NCBI GenBank assembly: GCA_964384415.1
Contig: CAYLMV010000196.1
Span: 1 to 5,146, forward strand
DNA: 5,146 nt
Source of the DNA: JAGVPT01 sp964384415
GTDB lineage: Bacteria > Bacteroidota > Ignavibacteria > UBA10030 > UBA8401
Reading direction: 5' to 3'
Positions 4,968-5,146 of this stretch are shown in pieces. The translations under genes were made by a program, and so were the position numbers. Under the pieces are notes generated by a model, which saw only the letters and a list, made by a program, of their open reading frames with translations, made no database searches and had not been told where the DNA came from. The first letter of the stretch is position 1. Each line of letters opens with the position of its first letter.

Positions 4968-5146
4968 GCCTAACGACCGGAACTCCCGCTAAAAAAAGCA
5001 GCGCGATAAATAAGCTGCGGCGGCGAACTGATACTTCCATGTAGTCCATTGCGTGGCCGTTCCGGTCAGATGCTCATACGTCCGTCCAACGCCGCGCGGC
5101 CAAATCGTTGACGGCTGGTTCCAGCCTGTCCCGACGTTTTCTGTCG
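4968..5146 (-). repeat. Element A: attC-like site, truncated at the right window edge
   Basis: The right-hand core GTTAGGC (4968-4974, minus strand) is the classical attC core sequence and is preceded by AGCGGGAGTTCCGGTC, as in the other copies. Further in, 5007-5022 equals a 16-base block of element C, and 5096-5115 holds the conserved box seen in C, D and F. The gene-proximal half (left core and spacer) lies beyond the window, so an upstream cassette must continue to the right. The visible 179 bases imply a full length of about 200, like element C. Confidence 0.64.

Larger units (their letters stand above)
1..5146 (-). mobile_element. Putative integron gene-cassette array (internal part, both ends open)
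   Basis: Five genes on one strand alternate with six related, co-oriented elements whose ends match attC core boxes (RYYYAAC at the gene-proximal end, GTTRRRY at the distal end on the minus strand). Taking G^TT of each GTTRRRY box as the boundary, the cassettes are 4974-4409 (lipoprotein), 4408-1952 (T9SS repeat protein), 1951-1455 (cupin), 1454-598 (beta-type lipoprotein) and 597 to beyond the left edge (PH-like membrane protein). One gene per cassette, short leaders and unrelated cargo fit known cassettes. Seen: repeats, orientation, spacing. Known: attC box pattern. Inferred: mobility. No intI, attI or Pc is present. The main alternative is a family of MITE-like intergenic repeats, but six of six in the same orientation, each at a gene boundary, argues against that. 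Confidence 0.66.

Noticed and set aside
4918..5049. N-terminal 44-residue extension of the small lipoprotein from ATG 5049
   Set aside because: It is largely translated from element A, would bury the lipoprotein signal, and lacks the GGAG site that fits the start at 4917.
1..5146. Elements as MITEs or REP sequences
   Set aside because: All six have the same orientation and each lies at a gene boundary; ends match attC cores and I saw no target-site duplications. Not fully excluded without genome-wide data.

Overview
The window looks like an internal piece of an integron gene-cassette array from a member of the Bacteroidota/Chlorobiota/Ignavibacteria side of the FCB group. The phylum clue is the largest gene: a secreted 700-residue repeat protein that ends in a clear type IX secretion (T9SS) type A sorting domain, with the NYPNPFNPTT opening and SSGVYFYRL signature common in Ignavibacteria-like lineages. 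Weak or absent Shine-Dalgarno sequences in front of most genes fit the same group. No exact taxon can be given from the sequence alone.

Layout: five genes, all on the minus strand, each separated from the next by a member of one family of GC-rich intergenic elements that all point the same way. In gene direction (right to left): element A (4968 to past the right edge); a 132-residue lipoprotein with a C-terminal membrane helix (4519-4917); divergent element B (about 4401-4516); the 700-residue T9SS-exported Asp-box repeat protein (2228-4330); element C (1945-2141); a 113-residue single-domain cupin (1550-1891); element D (1448-1531); a 245-residue lipoprotein that looks like an outer-membrane beta protein (691-1428); element E (591-664); a 143-residue two-helix membrane protein with a PH-like C-terminal region (134-565); element F (1-139, cut by the left edge).

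The elements read, on the minus strand, TTCTAAC-CAGTC-GGTCCCCGC ... GCGGGAGCTC-CGGTCC-GTTAGAA. Conserved ends carry the RYYYAAC / GTTRRRY core boxes, unpaired-looking 5-6 base spacers and partly pairing inner boxes, while the middle varies between copies (74, 84 and 197 bp). This is the architecture of integron attC recombination sites, and the one-gene/one-site, same-orientation layout is that of gene cassettes. The complete sites put cassette boundaries (G^TT of the right-hand core) near 597, 1454, 1951, 4408 and 4974, giving cassettes of roughly 0.86, 0.50, 2.46 and 0.57 kb. No integrase gene, attI site or cassette promoter lies in the window, so the integron call rests on the repeats and layout alone.

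The genes share no pathway that I can see. What they share is location: four of five products are predicted membrane, lipid-anchored or secreted proteins, so the visible cargo is envelope/surface-biased. Each gene has its own short leader, and there is no convincing promoter or Rho-independent terminator.
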